A stretch of DNA of 64,000 nt. Source: Hygrocybe punicea (Eukaryota > Basidiomycota > Agaricomycetes > Agaricales > Hygrophoraceae). The DNA lies in contig OY744464.1 in the NCBI GenBank assembly GCA_963556145.1, forward strand, positions 3,658,001 through 3,722,000, in the 5' to 3' direction. Each line of letters begins with the position of its first letter. Within the stretch, counting starts at the first letter, position 1. The notes under the pieces are model-generated. The model was not told the DNA's origin and made no database searches. It saw only the letters and a program-made list of their open reading frames with translations. The position numbers and the translations under genes were made by a program. Below, piece by piece: positions 1-11,522 of the stretch.

Positions 1-182
1 TCTGCGGTACTTGTTCGTGAATCAACATTACTTGGGTCCACCCTGGTCACGAAACGGTACAAATGCCCCACGCTAGAAGGGCGGTTCAGCGTGAGGAGTG
101 TGCATGTCTGAGGATTGACATTGAAGCGGAAACCAAGTGGTATCTGGGAGGATAACGAACCGTCAAGACCAACCAACCGATT
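1..182 (-). CDS. possible coding exon running off the left edge
   Basis: On the minus strand this stretch stays open for about 60 codons to the window edge, following a possible intron acceptor (gcag) at about 183. The encoded peptide looks protein-like (for example FRFNVNPQTCTLLTLNRP) but I do not recognise it. A methionine-initiated stretch just upstream (ATG at 319) is in another frame and could be an earlier exon. The only GT that would link them gives an intron of about 35 bp, shorter than usual here. Treat this as a possible 3' portion of a gene whose remainder lies outside the window. Confidence 0.25.
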
Positions 183-581
183 TCTGCATTCTCATGCCTC
201 GCATCTTGAAACGTGCTGGCAAATAATGTGCGCAAATTTGGGAGAGGAGGGCTAGAAAACGAGTTGGGGTTGCGTGTCGCCAATAACTGCTTGAGCGTGG
301 TTGGTAAATGCCTGACCATTCAGGCCAATATCCAGGATGTAGAACACAGAATTTGACATAGAACATCATGCAATAAATTTCTTCAAATATCTCCCTCCAG
401 GAGAGACAAACAACTGGTATTGTCGAGTAAGTTAGCATGCACGGCACTCTACTAATATGCAAGAAACAAGTATAGCTAGACCGCATAGCGGGCAAGGTGA
501 AAAGTGGGTGAGGGTATCACTATTGAAAGTAAGCATCTGAAGGATGTGTGTGAACCAAAGCAGATTACTTGGGTATAATGT
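183..581. other. no recognised gene
   Basis: About 400 bases between the possible edge exon and the end of the GH128 gene. Short reading frames are present but none has family resemblance or a convincing exon chain. It probably holds the 3' untranslated region of the glucanase gene and the 5' part of whatever gene runs off the left edge. Confidence 0.4.
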
Positions 582-1992
582 TTAGCTGTAGATGTACTGG
601 TAACCAAGCTGCGTCGGGCCACCGCCCTCTGACATCAGCTGGTTGGCAGGGGCGACACCTTGCATATTGTGCATGATACCTGAAGGAACCACCGCTGATT
701 AGCAATGCGACCTTTGGGGGCGATATATTGTACTGACCGAATGCGAAATAGCTCTTCACCCAGGGCGTTTCATCCATGAAACGAGTCACTGTACTCATGA
801 AATTAGGGACTTGGTCTGGAGGGCATTGAGGGCCATTGTTAAAGTTCTACAAAACACGATTATGAATAATGTGGTCATTTCGCAATGATAGCAACACACC
901 TGGCAAGCGAATTCGGTGACGTAGACGTCGAGGTTGAAACGGTTGTGGTAATTTATGAGATAATTAATGAAATCTTGCGCATTTACATCGTACCAGTGAA
1001 GGGCCTGGCCATCAAACTGAACATGGGGCTTCAGTACCAGGATGACCGACGAAACCGATCTTGAATAAACACACCGTACATCCGTGACACGCAGCATAGA
1101 ACTCCGCCATCCATATCTCACCTTTGGGGTTCGAGGAGGTGGCAGGGGAAATGAGGGCGTAGCCGTGCTGTTTCAAAGGTTGAATGTACCGTTGCCACAG
1201 TTGTGCTCCTTCCTGGGGGCTCATGTTAGATTGCCCTGGTTCATTGGGCCTAAGCAATCTCTTGAGTTGAGATAACCATGGAGATAAAATATTCAAACCC
1301 ACTCATTCATACCCAAGACCATGTTGGCATATCCGGGAACAACGACTCGCTGGAATTCGGCCGCGTTCTGTGGACCCCACAGCATCGGTATGAAATTCAA
1401 CCCATGCAAGTTTTGAGGAGGGTAGACGCTCCAAGTGTAGATACTGTGGCAGTGATAAGTTCCAGTATATATATATTTACATAAGGAATCACTTGTGGAC
1501 ATGATCCGTCACGTAAGACCCGAGCGAGGGGTCGTTACCATTAGGCCATGCAAGACCAACCTTGCCAGAACCGCCTCCACCACTAGGAGGAGGAGGAGGC
1601 GGAGGCGGAGGAGGAGGAGGAGGCGGAGAGGGAGAGGGAGAGGGAGAACCGGAACCACCAGACTTTGAGCCACCGGTGCCGCCACTGGACCCGCCGTAGA
1701 CGGATGAAGTATGTTGTGTCGAGGTCGGGTGGGTCGTCGTTGCTGTGGAGGTGGTGGTGGTAGCAGCAGCAGCGGCAGCAGCAGCAGCAGTCGGATGTGT
1801 TCGAGTTTTGCACCGTCTCTGGAGGGAAGAGCTGCGTTTCTTGTTCACCAACGCGTGGGCATGGGGGTTACGGGCGACATGAGCTGAATCTATGGAAAGA
1901 GCGTGGACGGAAGAAGGAGCAAAAGAACACGCGAATATGGCGATTGAGGCAATGGCCAGCAGACTCAGGCTGACAAAAGATGCAGGAGCCAT
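582..1992 (-). CDS. secreted GH128-type endo-beta-1,3-glucanase (Asl1-like)
   Basis: Six exons (1992-1493, 1443-1303, 1249-1075, 1016-900, 846-738, 679-582) join in frame to about 379 residues. An N-terminal hydrophobic signal peptide (about residues 1-31) is followed by a low-complexity Ala/Thr, Ser-Gly and poly-Pro linker, then the catalytic domain from about residue 145. Landmarks of the Asl1-like/GH128 barrel are visible: KVGLAWPNGND at its start, FIPMLWGP, the acid-bearing VLGMNEPNEPGQSNMSP, LHWYDVNAQDF, VYVTEFACQ and the C-terminal GGGPTQLGYQYIYS. The Glu in GMNEPNEPG and the Glu in VYVTEFAC fit acid/base and nucleophile roles known for this family. It should act outside the cell on wall or foreign beta-1,3-glucan. 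The Ser/Pro linker could be O-glycosylated or associate with the wall (inference). Introns are 49-60 bp with normal borders. Confidence 0.88.
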
Positions 1993-2439
1993 GGGTGGAG
2001 AGGGAACGAGCGTGGAGGGTTATTAGATATAAGGAATGTCGTCGAAGAAATTGGTTGTGAAGTGACCCGATGGTTCCACACAATTTTTATATTGCCCGTA
2101 ACTTCTTATGTAATCAGAGCCCACGCCTGGACACCCAAGTGCAAGTGTCGGTCGACTATCATACCAGCTTCGGGTAGTATTACAGTCGAACATTGAACGT
2201 TGAACGTTGAACATTGAGCTGAGCGCTGGGCTGCATTGCAGTGTCGATGGCATGGCGACCGACTGGCAAGCCCCGCCAATGCTGTGAGCCACTGGCATCT
2301 GTCGGAGTTTCGTTGGGTTAAAAGACGAAACCCTTACAATTTTTTTCTTTTCCTCTAACCTCCAAGTTTGACACGAAAAAACCGGTTCAAGTTCATCCAC
2401 TGTTCATCCTATCATACAACTCTATTCACACCTCAAAAA
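1993..2439. promoter_or_regulatory. divergent promoter interval between GH128 and the RRM gene
   Basis: A 447-base interval between two divergent start codons, so it should hold both promoters. It contains a short imperfect direct repeat (gaacgttgaacgttgaac near 2193). I see no clear TATA box and no further gene. Confidence 0.45.
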
Positions 2440-3591
2440 ATGTCTGACGCCCCTGCCGCCCCGCTCACTCCAAACGGCGTGCCTCCGCCTACGCAATTGG
2501 TCGAAGAAGCCCTGGTCTTCAAGGTACCCTAGCCCCGTATACTCTCCTTCTTGCTCCGCTTTCTCAACCTTGTCCCCGATCAGGTCTTCGCCGGAAACCT
2601 TGCGTACTCCACCACGGATGAAGGGCTGAAGGCTTTCTTTGCACCTGTTCAGAACGACATGTATGTCTCCTGCTTCGATAGTCGGCTCTCTCACCTATTC
2701 GTATGCCACCAGCATCTCCGCACAAATCATCCTGCGAGGCTCTCGCTCAGCTGGCTATGGGTTTGTCGCTCTGAATAGCCCAGAGGCCGCAGAAAACGCA
2801 GTCAAACTCCTTGACAAGAAGGAGCTTGACGGCCGCCAGGTAATCGTCGAAGTGGCCAAGCCAGCCGATCAGAAGGATAAGGAGAAGAATGAAAAGAAGG
2901 CCAAGCGGAGACCCGGAAGGCGCGGAAGCAAAGCTGTTCCCGGTGAGGTCTCCGAGGCTGAGGCCGATGGCGACGCTACCAAGGTAGAAGAAGCTGCAGC
3001 AGAACCCGGTACCGATGAGGTTGCCAAGCCCAAGAAGAAGAAGAAGAAGACCATCGTAGGTCTTTCTCACTCCCCTCTCGGTCCCCATTAATTAACTCGC
3101 CAACTTATCAGCGCAAACCCAGGAGTAAAGGTGAAATTTCAGACGCTGCTCCGACTCCCTCGGTGGATGATGTCGCCACCGATGCAGCTGCTCCCAAGAA
3201 GCAGCCTCGTGTCCGCAAACCCAGGGCTCCTCGTCCCTCTCGCCCCGCTGGTGAAGACCCAGTCGGAGAGCCATCTAAAACTATGCTCTTCGTTGCCAAC
3301 CTGGGCTTCAACGTTGACGATGCCGCCCTGCACACATTGTTCACCGAAGCCGGTATCAACGTCCTCTCCGCTCGTATCGTCCGCAGGCGGTGGGGACAGC
3401 CCAGGAAGAGCAAGGGTTATGGCTTCGTTGAAGTCGGTGATGAGGCCGAGCAACAAAAGGCAATGGAAGCTCTTCAAGGCAAGGAAGTTGGCGGCAGGAG
3501 CATTGCTGTCAAGATTGCGGTCAATACCCCTCACGAGGAGGATACCGAGGCTGCAATCGAAACTCCCGAGGCTGTCGTCGTTGCTTCTTAG
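2440..3591 (+). CDS. two-RRM RNA-binding protein
   Basis: Four exons (2440-2523, 2584-2660, 2713-3055, 3112-3591) give 327 residues. RRM1 (about residues 28-107) carries the RNP2-like VFAGNLAY and an RNP1-like AGYGFVAL. RRM2 (about residues 205-290) carries LFVANLGF and KGYGFVEV. The two are joined by a long Lys/Glu-rich basic linker with KPKKKKKKT, a likely nuclear or nucleolar signal. The layout suggests a nuclear RNA-binding protein working in mRNA or rRNA metabolism; the exact orthologue is not clear to me. The first intron falls just before RRM1, between K28 and VFAGN. Introns are 52-60 bp with canonical borders. Confidence 0.85.
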
Positions 3592-3841
3592 TGATGCAAT
3601 ACCCGTCCTATTTACGCACTCATATCGATACCTTCTCGCGAGCTACGTTATCAAATTCTTTATGACTATGATCGCTTACACGCCCAACGATTTCCCTTAC
3701 ACTTGAAGCCCTTCATTAGTCCATTCGTTCTCTGCATGGCGTTGCGGTCTGGTCCCGTTCCTATAATTTATAATATGTAGTCGTTGTCTGGGGCATTGTT
3801 GTGTGTTGTTTGACGTCCCAATTAACCAAGTGCATATATCG

Positions 3842-5067
3842 ATGGCCGAGGACGAGGATTACCTCTCGGACAAATTTCTAACCGACTCAGCTTCTGCCTC
3901 GTCCGCACCAAAGACATACTCTCAACTTCGAAAGGAGGCTCAGAGGCAGGCTAAATCGAAAAATGACAAGAACAAGCTCAAAAGTCGCCACCAACGCGAA
4001 CTGGAATCCAGAGAAGAAGGGCTCAGCAAAAGCCTCTTTGAGAGAGCGATGGAAGAGGAGAAATCAGGGACCAGCCAAGGAAACAAGGCTCTGAACATCA
4101 TGATGAAGATGGGATTCAAGCCTGGTCAAGCGCTCGGGCAAAGCGGTGAAGAGGTTGCGCCTCGTCCACCTGGTGAGGTAACCGATAGCGAAGGACAATC
4201 AGGAAAGAAACCTGTGGGGCTGAATATACTGAAACACAAAACCGAACCACTACCGATCAACGACGAATGGAAAGGTTTCGCTTTGACAAACTCCCACCCG
4301 TTCGCTGTTGACGACAGCGAATCTTTGTAGGGAAAAAAGGTATCGGATTAGGCAAACGAGCCCCGTCTCCTACCTCAGCTGAACGGGTCGCCAAAATGGC
4401 GAAAATGGCCGAGACCAGCAGTCGTGATACATTCCGGGACCGAACTCGACAAGCGTACGAAGAAAGACGAGCGGAAGGGCGATTGCGCCCGTCGCAGCGA
4501 ACCTGCATGACTCTGGATGAGAAGGCCGGAAAGTCGGTGAGCCGCGCTGCGCATACATGCAGTCCATAATTTTGTTCCTCAAACGTCGTTAGTTCAATAT
4601 TCTTTGGTTGGATCCCAACGACCCCGAGTCGTTCCCAGAAGGCTTGGTGGATGCTTTGGAACAATACACGCCGATGCTTCAGCAGCAGTCGTCTGGCTAC
4701 GACCATCAGACAAAGTCAACCGAGGCGCGGTTAAGGTTGCAGATGCAGGCAGATGCACTCCGGCCACTCTCCGATTTAGATGACGACGCCCAGTCGCATA
4801 CAGGGACACAGAAGGATCAGTATACGTCGGAGGTTGTACAAGAAGCTGCGCAATTCCTGCGACTTGATGTACGTTGCTGGTGTTTTTTTGTTGTTGAAGA
4901 TTCCTATGACTGTACTTTGCATGGGGCAGGCGCAAGACAGACTAGGGTTAATTCTTGGGTATCTACGCGACAGATATGCATATTGTTTCTGGTGTGGAAC
5001 GCAATACAGCGACGAAGCGGAGATGGAAGAGCAATGTCCGGGCATGGATGAAGAGGCTCACGACTGA
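3842..5067 (+). CDS. GPATCH11: G-patch domain protein, GPATCH11 homologue
   Basis: Four exons (3842-4274, 4331-4536, 4593-4868, 4930-5067) give 350 residues. After an acidic, Ser-rich start and a basic coiled-coil region, the G-patch spans about residues 84-155: ALNIMMKMGFKPGQALGQ, then GKKPVGLNILKHKTEPLPI, then the KGKKGIGLGKRAPSP segment made by splicing exons 1 and 2. The C-terminus (RYAYCFWCGTQYSDEAEM ... CPGMDEEAHD) is the characteristic GPATCH11 tail with its Cys motif. G-patch proteins stimulate DEAH helicases, and animal GPATCH11 has been linked to splicing and kinetochores. I chose the ATG at 3842; an in-frame non-AUG extension exists upstream but lacks family resemblance. Confidence 0.88.
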
Positions 5068-5217
5068 CATTACAAGGCAGCCATGGCCCATTATTTATGC
5101 TAATACACCATGTGGATTACCGCAAGTTAGATACGACAACGTTAACTTGAGAGCGAAATTTCTATTTGCTATGGAGACGAATGATAGTCCAAAAGGAGAG
5201 TAATGGTACAGTCCACA

Positions 5218-5971
5218 TTATGTAATTGGAGCGACGTAGCGACCGTGACGTCGATATGGATCGTTCAGATCTGCAGAACGGGGGGGAGTGGAAATGCGGA
5301 CGCCGTAGCGGTAGGCACGACGAGTGCACGGACCGTCGAGACATTTGAGGTCGGTGTCCGGAGGTGGTGGGAGGGCGAGCGACAAAGTATAGAGGGAGAA
5401 CAAAGGGGGGAGGGTCGGTAGAGCGCAGGGCATCGGTGACTCGCACGCGTAACGCGCAGTGTCGGGGGGTGTTCGCCGACGAACGTAGGACGAGATCGGT
5501 GTGTTGGCCGCGAGATCGGTTGTCGAATCAATTATATTAACATTCACATCGTCTTCTCTCCGGAAAAGCCGCGGAGATGGCGATAGTTGGGGAGACGACG
5601 AATACACCTTTGGCTTTATTAGAATATATTCATCGTCGTCGTCGTCATCGACGGTGTACTCACAGCGGGCCTTTCAAACTCAGAGTCAGCTGGACTTGAA
5701 CGGCTTTCTCCTGGCTGCAATATATATAATATATCAATATCGTTGATGACTCGGGCCAGACCACAGTACACACCAGCATGTACCTCGCGCCGCTGGGATG
5801 GACTATTACAGACGGAACAGACTGCGATCTAACCCGTCGCGGAACAGTGGAAGACGGGGTCTGAGGTGATAGTGGCGGTGTGGATCCAGGCGAGGATGAA
5901 TAGTCTGACGCAGCCGAATTATCGAGACCGAGGGTGGACATCAGTTCGACAAACGAAGGGAGCGTGTTCAT
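5218..5971 (-). CDS. disordered hypothetical protein
   Basis: Three exons (5971-5774, 5714-5664, 5607-5218) give 212 residues; introns of 59 and 56 bp have GT-AG borders and keep frame. The start is NTLPSFVELMSTLGLD, a short hydrophobic helix-like segment. It is followed by Ser/Pro-rich disordered sequence (ASDYSSSPGSTPPLSPQTPS) and a C-terminal part rich in Pro, Arg and Tyr. I recognise no catalytic or binding domain. The N-terminal segment may be a conserved docking motif in a basidiomycete-specific family (inference). It is divergent from RPB12 across about 560 bp and tail to tail with the GPATCH11 gene. Confidence 0.65.
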
Positions 5972-6530
5972 TGCCAGAAAGACAAGAGGGAAAGGTCAGA
6001 GACCTTTGGCAGAGTTCATCGACATCATGGCCTATAAAAGACTGACAGAATCGATACCTTGGAAACAACCCACGCTCGTGTTGCCAAGATATATGTCCAA
6101 TCATTATAATCATGCACTATTCCAACGCCTGCTCCGTCAGAAAGGATTGTCGTCGGCAAGGTGATGGCCTAATACAGCCCCCTTTCGGTCACGCTTGATC
6201 AAGGTATGCGACGAGTAGCAAGACCCTTTGCTGCGAAGAACATCCATGACTCGGACGCCAGTTGCGACCCACAATGGCGTCGCTGTGCGTTGTAACCGTC
6301 AACAACCAATACATCAGTCTCCCTTGAGCAGTAGACGTGTGATAGGCTCCTCGCTGTCAACCGTGAATGTGAAATGCACATGTAGTCAAGTAGGAATCCC
6401 GTCTCTTTGAGATATCTGTTTCAGATATTATTCTAAGAATCTCGAACGGTCACTCGGTGCCGTTTTTTTCGCCTCAAAATTTAAAAGCCTCCCTCACGTC
6501 TCTAAGCTCTAAACCTCACGTCTCCTCGCC
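5972..6530. promoter_or_regulatory. divergent promoter interval upstream of RPB12
   Basis: A 559-base interval between divergent start codons. Short reading frames occur but none is gene-like. The last 60 bases before the RPB12 ATG are CT-rich (cctcacgtctcctcgcc), as is common at fungal housekeeping promoters. Confidence 0.4.
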
Positions 6531-6860
6531 ATGAATCAACAACCAAGTACACCGCACATGCACCCGGCAGGGCTTGGAGGTACCTATATTCCACCGCCCA
6601 AGCAAGATATGGAGTACATTTGTGCAGGTACAAATCTGCTTCCGGTTATCGTGCATTCACTTGGTTCTTGACATTCGGCAACAAAGATTGCGGCGCCAAG
6701 AACGAAATCAAATCGAGGGAACCTATCCGGTGTAGAGAGTGTGGACATCGCATCATGTACAAGAAGAGGACAAAACGAAGTATGTATTGTATTTGTTCGA
6801 CACGGCGAAATCCCAACCCCCAACCTTCCACACTCAGTGGTTCAATTCGAGGCTCGATGA
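6531..6860 (+). CDS. RPB12: RNA polymerases I, II and III subunit RPB12 (RPABC4)
   Basis: Three exons (6531-6627, 6687-6779, 6838-6860) give 70 residues, the normal size for this tiny subunit. The zinc ribbon is built across the first splice junction: [20 protein letters not shown] followed by [15 protein letters not shown] and the diagnostic C-terminal MVQFEAR. All four zinc-binding cysteines are present. RPB12 is shared by RNA polymerases I, II and III, bridging the large subunits and the assembly platform. The last exon supplies only 7 codons, so a gene finder could easily lose it. Confidence is high because of near-invariant family sequence. Confidence 0.96.
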
Positions 6861-7065
6861 TCGCGCCATTGTCCTTGTCGACCGTTGTTCATCGACGCAA
6901 AGCGACCAAAATGTATAATTTCTTCACTGCCATGGCATTCGGGTATCCACATACAGACAATCATGAAGAATTAATTACATGCATATGCTTCGTTGTTGAA
7001 CAACACTATAACCGGGGAATCACTAAGCTAAATTTATATGCGGGGGTGGGAACTCCGGTGTTCTG

Positions 7066-7801
7066 TCACCATCCACCTAGGTGTCTAACCCAGACATGCA
7101 ACAGAAGCGTGACAACGAGTCTGTCAAGGACGGCTTCGGCGCGTGGTGATACGAGCAAGATCAAATTTTCCTGTGACCAACTTGCTATGGTCCTACCGCG
7201 GGAGTCAACGCACTGCCAAACTTAATAAATTCGTATCTGATAGTAGAAAATGACTCACGAACAAATCAGTTTCGTTTTCTGCAATCTTCCATTTGTACTC
7301 TGAGCCTCCAGCCTTGAATCGACGAGATCTTTTGATGATGGGGTTACAGGGTAACCGTTCAGTGTGCGGGTGTGCATGTGCTTACTTGCTTGTGGACTTT
7401 TTAGCTTTTCGCAAGTCTCGAATGGAAACCTAGTTAAGATGTGTGCCCCCAGTAAGCTTACTAAACAGTTCAGCATCAAATCACCTCGTCAATGCCGAAC
7501 TGCACAGTGGCATTTGAGTCGGACGTCCACTCGATTTGACCGGCGGTCTCAAAAATCAAGGTGTTCAGGTTCTTCCGATGAAAGGTGGTAACTCCAGTAT
7601 TGAGACCGGTCACAGGATGATAAAACTTTTCGGGGCGGATTATCCACCAGGGAAAATATACAGGATGATCGGAAGGCTTACCCTATATAGTTCAGAGGCA
7701 TGGGTCAAGTCTCCAATGACTCGATGAATGGTGAATGTGCGCAGATCAGAGTTTGAACCCGTAGGGTATATAAATCGAAGGACAATGTCGGTGTCCTCCA
7801 T
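7066..7801 (-). CDS. DUF6593-like basidiomycete protein
   Basis: Five exons (7801-7682, 7625-7485, 7429-7386, 7328-7259, 7212-7066) join in frame to 173 residues. Features seen: an N-terminal beta-rich part ([13 protein letters not shown]), a middle [20 protein letters not shown], a basic stretch before [20 protein letters not shown], and a C-terminal [20 protein letters not shown]. This order matches my memory of DUF6593 proteins, an expanded family of unknown function in Agaricomycetes that ends with a 'lD.iv.t.ll.' helix. No catalytic residues are evident. Function unknown; the family assignment rests on pattern recall, not a search. Confidence 0.65.
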
Positions 7802-8312
7802 TGGTACAGGAAAGTCGCCGATGAAGTGCCCAATTTATGGCATAAAATGTGCAGCGTGGCCGTAGCCCAATACCATCGGATCATGCTCTATACTTGAAAT
7901 AAGGCTTCAAGCTTCAAGTCTGCTACCCCCTTGTGAGAGGCCTGATCTCTCTGGAAGGCAGGCACGTGGAGGCTAACGAGCGTGAAACCATAAAAAATGA
8001 GCTATAGAATGACAGCATAGAGGGTTTTCAGATTCAATCGGAATTTTTACACACACCTATTAGCCAAATAACGTTACTGCGTGAAACGGAGTAGATTTTT
8101 CTGCTCTCACATGAACCTTGCGTCGCCCTGCAGATGGAATGGGGCTGAGGTGGTGTTGAGAAGCTGGGATTGGCCTGTGTGTCCATATTTGGATTGGCTG
8201 ACATCGGCATCTGCGCCGATCAGTAATCGCGGAGTTGAATTTTGAGGCACGACAATCCGACATCCGACATTACGGAATCACCACAGTTTAATTTCTCAAC
8301 TCGCTGGCACCA
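7802..8312. promoter_or_regulatory. divergent promoter interval upstream of the bZIP gene
   Basis: About 510 bases between divergent start codons of the DUF6593-like and bZIP genes. I see nothing gene-like and no clear repeat. Confidence 0.35.
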
Positions 8313-10168
8313 ATGCCTGACGCACAAGAGAGGGAGGGCAGCGCATCAGGAGGGTTCGACGTGCGCCCATATTTGTCTCCATTTATCCTTCACTTTCTTC
8401 ACTAACACTGGTCCAGGATTCGGATAGAGAATCTCACTTCGATCGCGACTCTCAACCCCCAACAGCCAAGCCTGGCCGGAAGAAGAGTGCAAAGTGAATT
8501 ATCATGTCTTTTCTCTCTTATCCCTCAGATTTACCCTCTCAAACAGCTCCCAAGCAGCCCGACGTGATCAAAATCGCATTGCTCAACGAGAATTCCGACT
8601 GCGGAAGCAACAGCGGGTTGGTCTGATCGAGCATGATTCCTTTCGTCAATTGACATGTCTGGACAGATTCGTGACCTCGAAGCACGCGTGGAGATTCTTT
8701 CGGGGGGAAAGGATGAAGCCCTGAGTGAAATACGCAACATTCTCAAAGGTCGGTCCCAAGACACACACATACAACCGTCATTGGCAATTCATGCGGACTT
8801 TTGACCTGCAAAGACTTGATGGAGGAAAACCAGACGCTTCGCAATCTTCTTCGTAGTGTCAGTGGCTTTATCGCCGAGGGCGCCGGTGGTTTTCTGCCAA
8901 GGATCGGATGGACTCTCACCGAATTCAACAATTTTATCAACAAGTCTGAGACGGATACCGCATGGGAAAGCTATCAGAGGCGTAAAAAGAACTCAGCCAA
9001 TCCCTCATCTCCAACCAATGCCACTTCCGCTTCTCTGAACCACCAAGCCCCTAAGCGCCCAGCAGATGATGACAGTGTACATGATTCTCGTTCGAAAAGA
9101 TCACGAGGTCATGGAGAGCAAGATGACGAGCGCGAGACCAGTCAAGACGGGTTTAACTCGCTTGTTCCCCTAAACTTATCGACTCCCCACCTTCCCCTGT
9201 ACCCTGCCACTGCCGGAGCTAGCCTGTTCACTGACTTGTTAAAAGGCTCTACTGGTCCCCCTATGTTCTCGCGATCTCCGACCTCTACAAATAATCAATA
9301 TGGTGGTCCGTCGCCATCGAATGTTGCCACCTATCCACCTTCATACATACCGCCGATCAACATAAACGTGGAACCTTCGCTACCTGGTTTGCCCTTTTCT
9401 TCTACAAGTACGCACGGCTCAATGCAGCAGAGAATAACACAAATCAGCCAGCCACAAGATTCTGTTGACGATGATGATGACGATCCAAACATAAACGAAG
9501 CTCTAAAACTTATTAGGTGCGCCTTCCGTTCTATGCAGCTTCAGGTGGTCCTAAAGCAACCACGGGCATGCCTCAAAGCTATCACCTCGACAATTACAAA
9601 CGAAATAACTCTTATTGTTTGCCTTCCTCTCTACGGACGACATTAGTGCAAAGGTAACCTACCCAAACCTACATCCTTTCACAAAAGGATTCACCGCTGT
9701 TTCACTTTTCAGAACTGTTCCCCATGGTTCGTGGTCTTACTTTGTTGACTTCAAAATCTAAGCAGTTGCTTTTAGAGAATATCGTTGATCGGATTCCTCA
9801 TCCTGAACTTCGTGATCGTATGATTCTCCTAAGAAGTAGGACTGCCTGCTACGATTAAAGCTTAGATTTGACGATTCCATTTCAGGCCGTTTTGACCTCG
9901 CGGATTGTTTGCTGGACTTCCGACATTCCATTACTATCCACGGGGATGATGTCCTGTCTCATGCGAACTGGGAAATCAGCGAGAAGTGGCTTCGACAATA
10001 TGGGTCTGTGAATATACTCGTCGCCTGGATGATTATAACTGATGTTGTATGTTCTTGTCAAGGTTCCTCATCGACCAATCGACTCTCAATATCGCGAATC
10101 GTTGGAGGCGAGAAAGAGGCGAACCTGAACTGCGTCTGGCTGATCTAGATCCACCTGGTCCTGCTTGA
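8313..10168 (+). CDS. bZIP transcription factor with C-terminal DUF3425-like region
   Basis: Ten exons (8313-8360, 8417-8493, 8547-8616, 8667-8748, 8814-9516, 9579-9653, 9713-9726, 9776-9835, 9886-10003, 10063-10168) close in frame to 450 residues. The basic region AARRDQNRIAQREFRLRKQQ (N and R of N-x7-R in place) leads to a zipper running from IRDLEARVEIL to LMEENQTLRNLL. The middle is disordered (Ser/Pro, KRSRGH, a DDDDDD run). The C-terminal part, with RIPHPELRDRMILLR, FDLADCLLDF, ANWEISEKWLRQYGFLID and ANRWRRERGEPELR, resembles the DUF3425 domain of fungal bZIP factors. It should be a nuclear sequence-specific regulator; the target genes are unknown. One exon is only 14 bp. The third-exon acceptor could also lie 18 bp upstream without changing frame. 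Confidence 0.85.
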
Positions 10169-10374
10169 CCCATACATAACAGGACCGCTTGAGAACATAA
10201 AGTCTCCGTCGATGAACATTAGTATTTATGTGGGGTTTCAGGGAAAAGTGTAATACACTGGTTAATGTATCATACTTCTAATGTAGTGAAACGTTCTGTA
10301 AAAGTGGTTTTCGACAATGAACTTTGTTGTTACTGGAAATAACACAGCAGCGCTCACAGTTCAAACCGAACATG

Positions 10375-10844
10375 TTACCAAGAAGCTTTCTGTACGCCGG
10401 GAATTTCACCCTTCAGCGCCTTCAGTCGAAAGTTGAACTAAAGCGTATCGTCAGCAGGCGACCGTCGTTTCAGCAACGTTGCAGTTAACTCATACTTACC
10501 CGACTCAAACCAAATTCGCTTAAGATGCCTCTACCTCTTCCAGATTCGTGACATCGATTTTTCACAGTTGTGGGTCGTGTGTACCGACCGAAGGTGTTGA
10601 GCTGTAGCTGCGCCTGGTGACGAATTTGGGGAGGGAGTGCTTGATTTCGCGCAACGTAGAGGTATGCCCGGCGGACCAGCTCGTTTGCTTGAACACCTTT
10701 GCGAGCCTTTATATCACGCAATACTCTGATATTGGGCATCGATGGTGTTGAGTACGTTGAGTGGCAGGCGCCAGTGCCGGCCTTTGCCGGAAGAAAAACT
10801 TTCATATCCGAGTCGTTCATCCAAAACGGTTTCTGAGAGGACAT
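10375..10844 (-). CDS. MRP2: mitochondrial ribosomal protein uS14m (MRP2)
   Basis: Two exons (10844-10500, 10437-10375) give 135 residues. The uS14 core is clear: RRAYLYVARNQALPPQIRHQ, AQLQLNTFGRYTRPTTVKNR, CHESGRGRGILSEFGLSR, and after the intron FNFRLKALKGEIPGVQKASW. This belongs to the small subunit of the mitochondrial ribosome, near the decoding head. Fungal uS14m proteins are about 100-115 residues. The in-frame methionine at MPNIRVLRD (about residue 37) could therefore be the true start, and the upstream segment may be an extension or leader. It is divergent from the next small gene across 77 bp. Confidence 0.93.
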
Positions 10845-10921
10845 GGGCAGAACCTCAGTAAGCGCAATTGCAATTCTTATTGTGATGCATTTTAAACTGG
10901 TTTGATAATCCAGGTCCTACA

Positions 10922-11167
10922 ATGTCCCTATACAAAGCCCTACGTCTCACTCAGCGTCGATCATTCGTCTCCTCGCTTTTCGGGTTTACATTCCTTGCAA
11001 CGGTCGTAACCGTGTCGGCATCCACCATCCTTCCCTGTCCGGCGCGTCCTCAAAGGGGGCGGTTTGCAGATGAAGATGTAGAAAGTACATCGACATTCGT
11101 AGGGCACGGTCGGGTGACAGTTGCAAAGCGGCCAAGGAGATGGATAGAGGAAACCCATCCTGCCTAG
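10922..11167 (+). CDS. small putative membrane protein
   Basis: A single uninterrupted frame of 81 residues. The N-terminus is basic (ALRLTQRRS), followed by one hydrophobic segment (about residues 15-35, SLFGFTFLATVVTVSAS). Then comes a polar tail with LPCPARPQRG and a basic end (VAKRPRRWIEET). This topology fits a small mitochondrial inner-membrane protein, such as a respiratory-chain assembly factor (inference). I do not recognise the family. The shared 77-bp promoter with the mitochondrial ribosomal gene MRP2 supports a mitochondrial role only weakly. Confidence 0.55.
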   Translation: MSLYKALRLTQRRSFVSSLFGFTFLATVVTVSASTILPCPARPQRGRFADEDVESTSTFVGHGRVTVAKRPRRWIEETHPA

Positions 11168-11522
11168 ATTTTAGAACGGACTCTCCCAGGCATCCAAGCA
11201 TGTACCAACCTACGATTCTCCCAGTAATCACCTCCAGGTCTTATACTGATCGATTTTTGCCTGTGATCATTACATGGCCGGGGAGTCGGCGGACCGGTAT
11301 TCAAAGACAGTGCACCAGAAAGTCGCCAGGTCCACGGACAGGGCCATGTACCCAACGTACGAGGCAAAAAAATTCTAAGCTAATGCGAGTAACTGTGATG
11401 CGTTTGATAAGATTATGTTACAAAGGTTACAATTTCATGCTTCAGTCCGTGAGCTGTTCCTACGTCTTTGATTGCGGTAATGCTCCTCCTGCTCTGTGTG
11501 GGTTCCGCTGAGCAGCCAATAA
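11168..11522. other. intergenic, convergent 3' ends
   Basis: About 355 bases between the tail of the small membrane protein gene and the tail of the MFS gene. Short frames only; no gene or repeat recognised. It probably contains both 3' untranslated regions. Confidence 0.4.
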
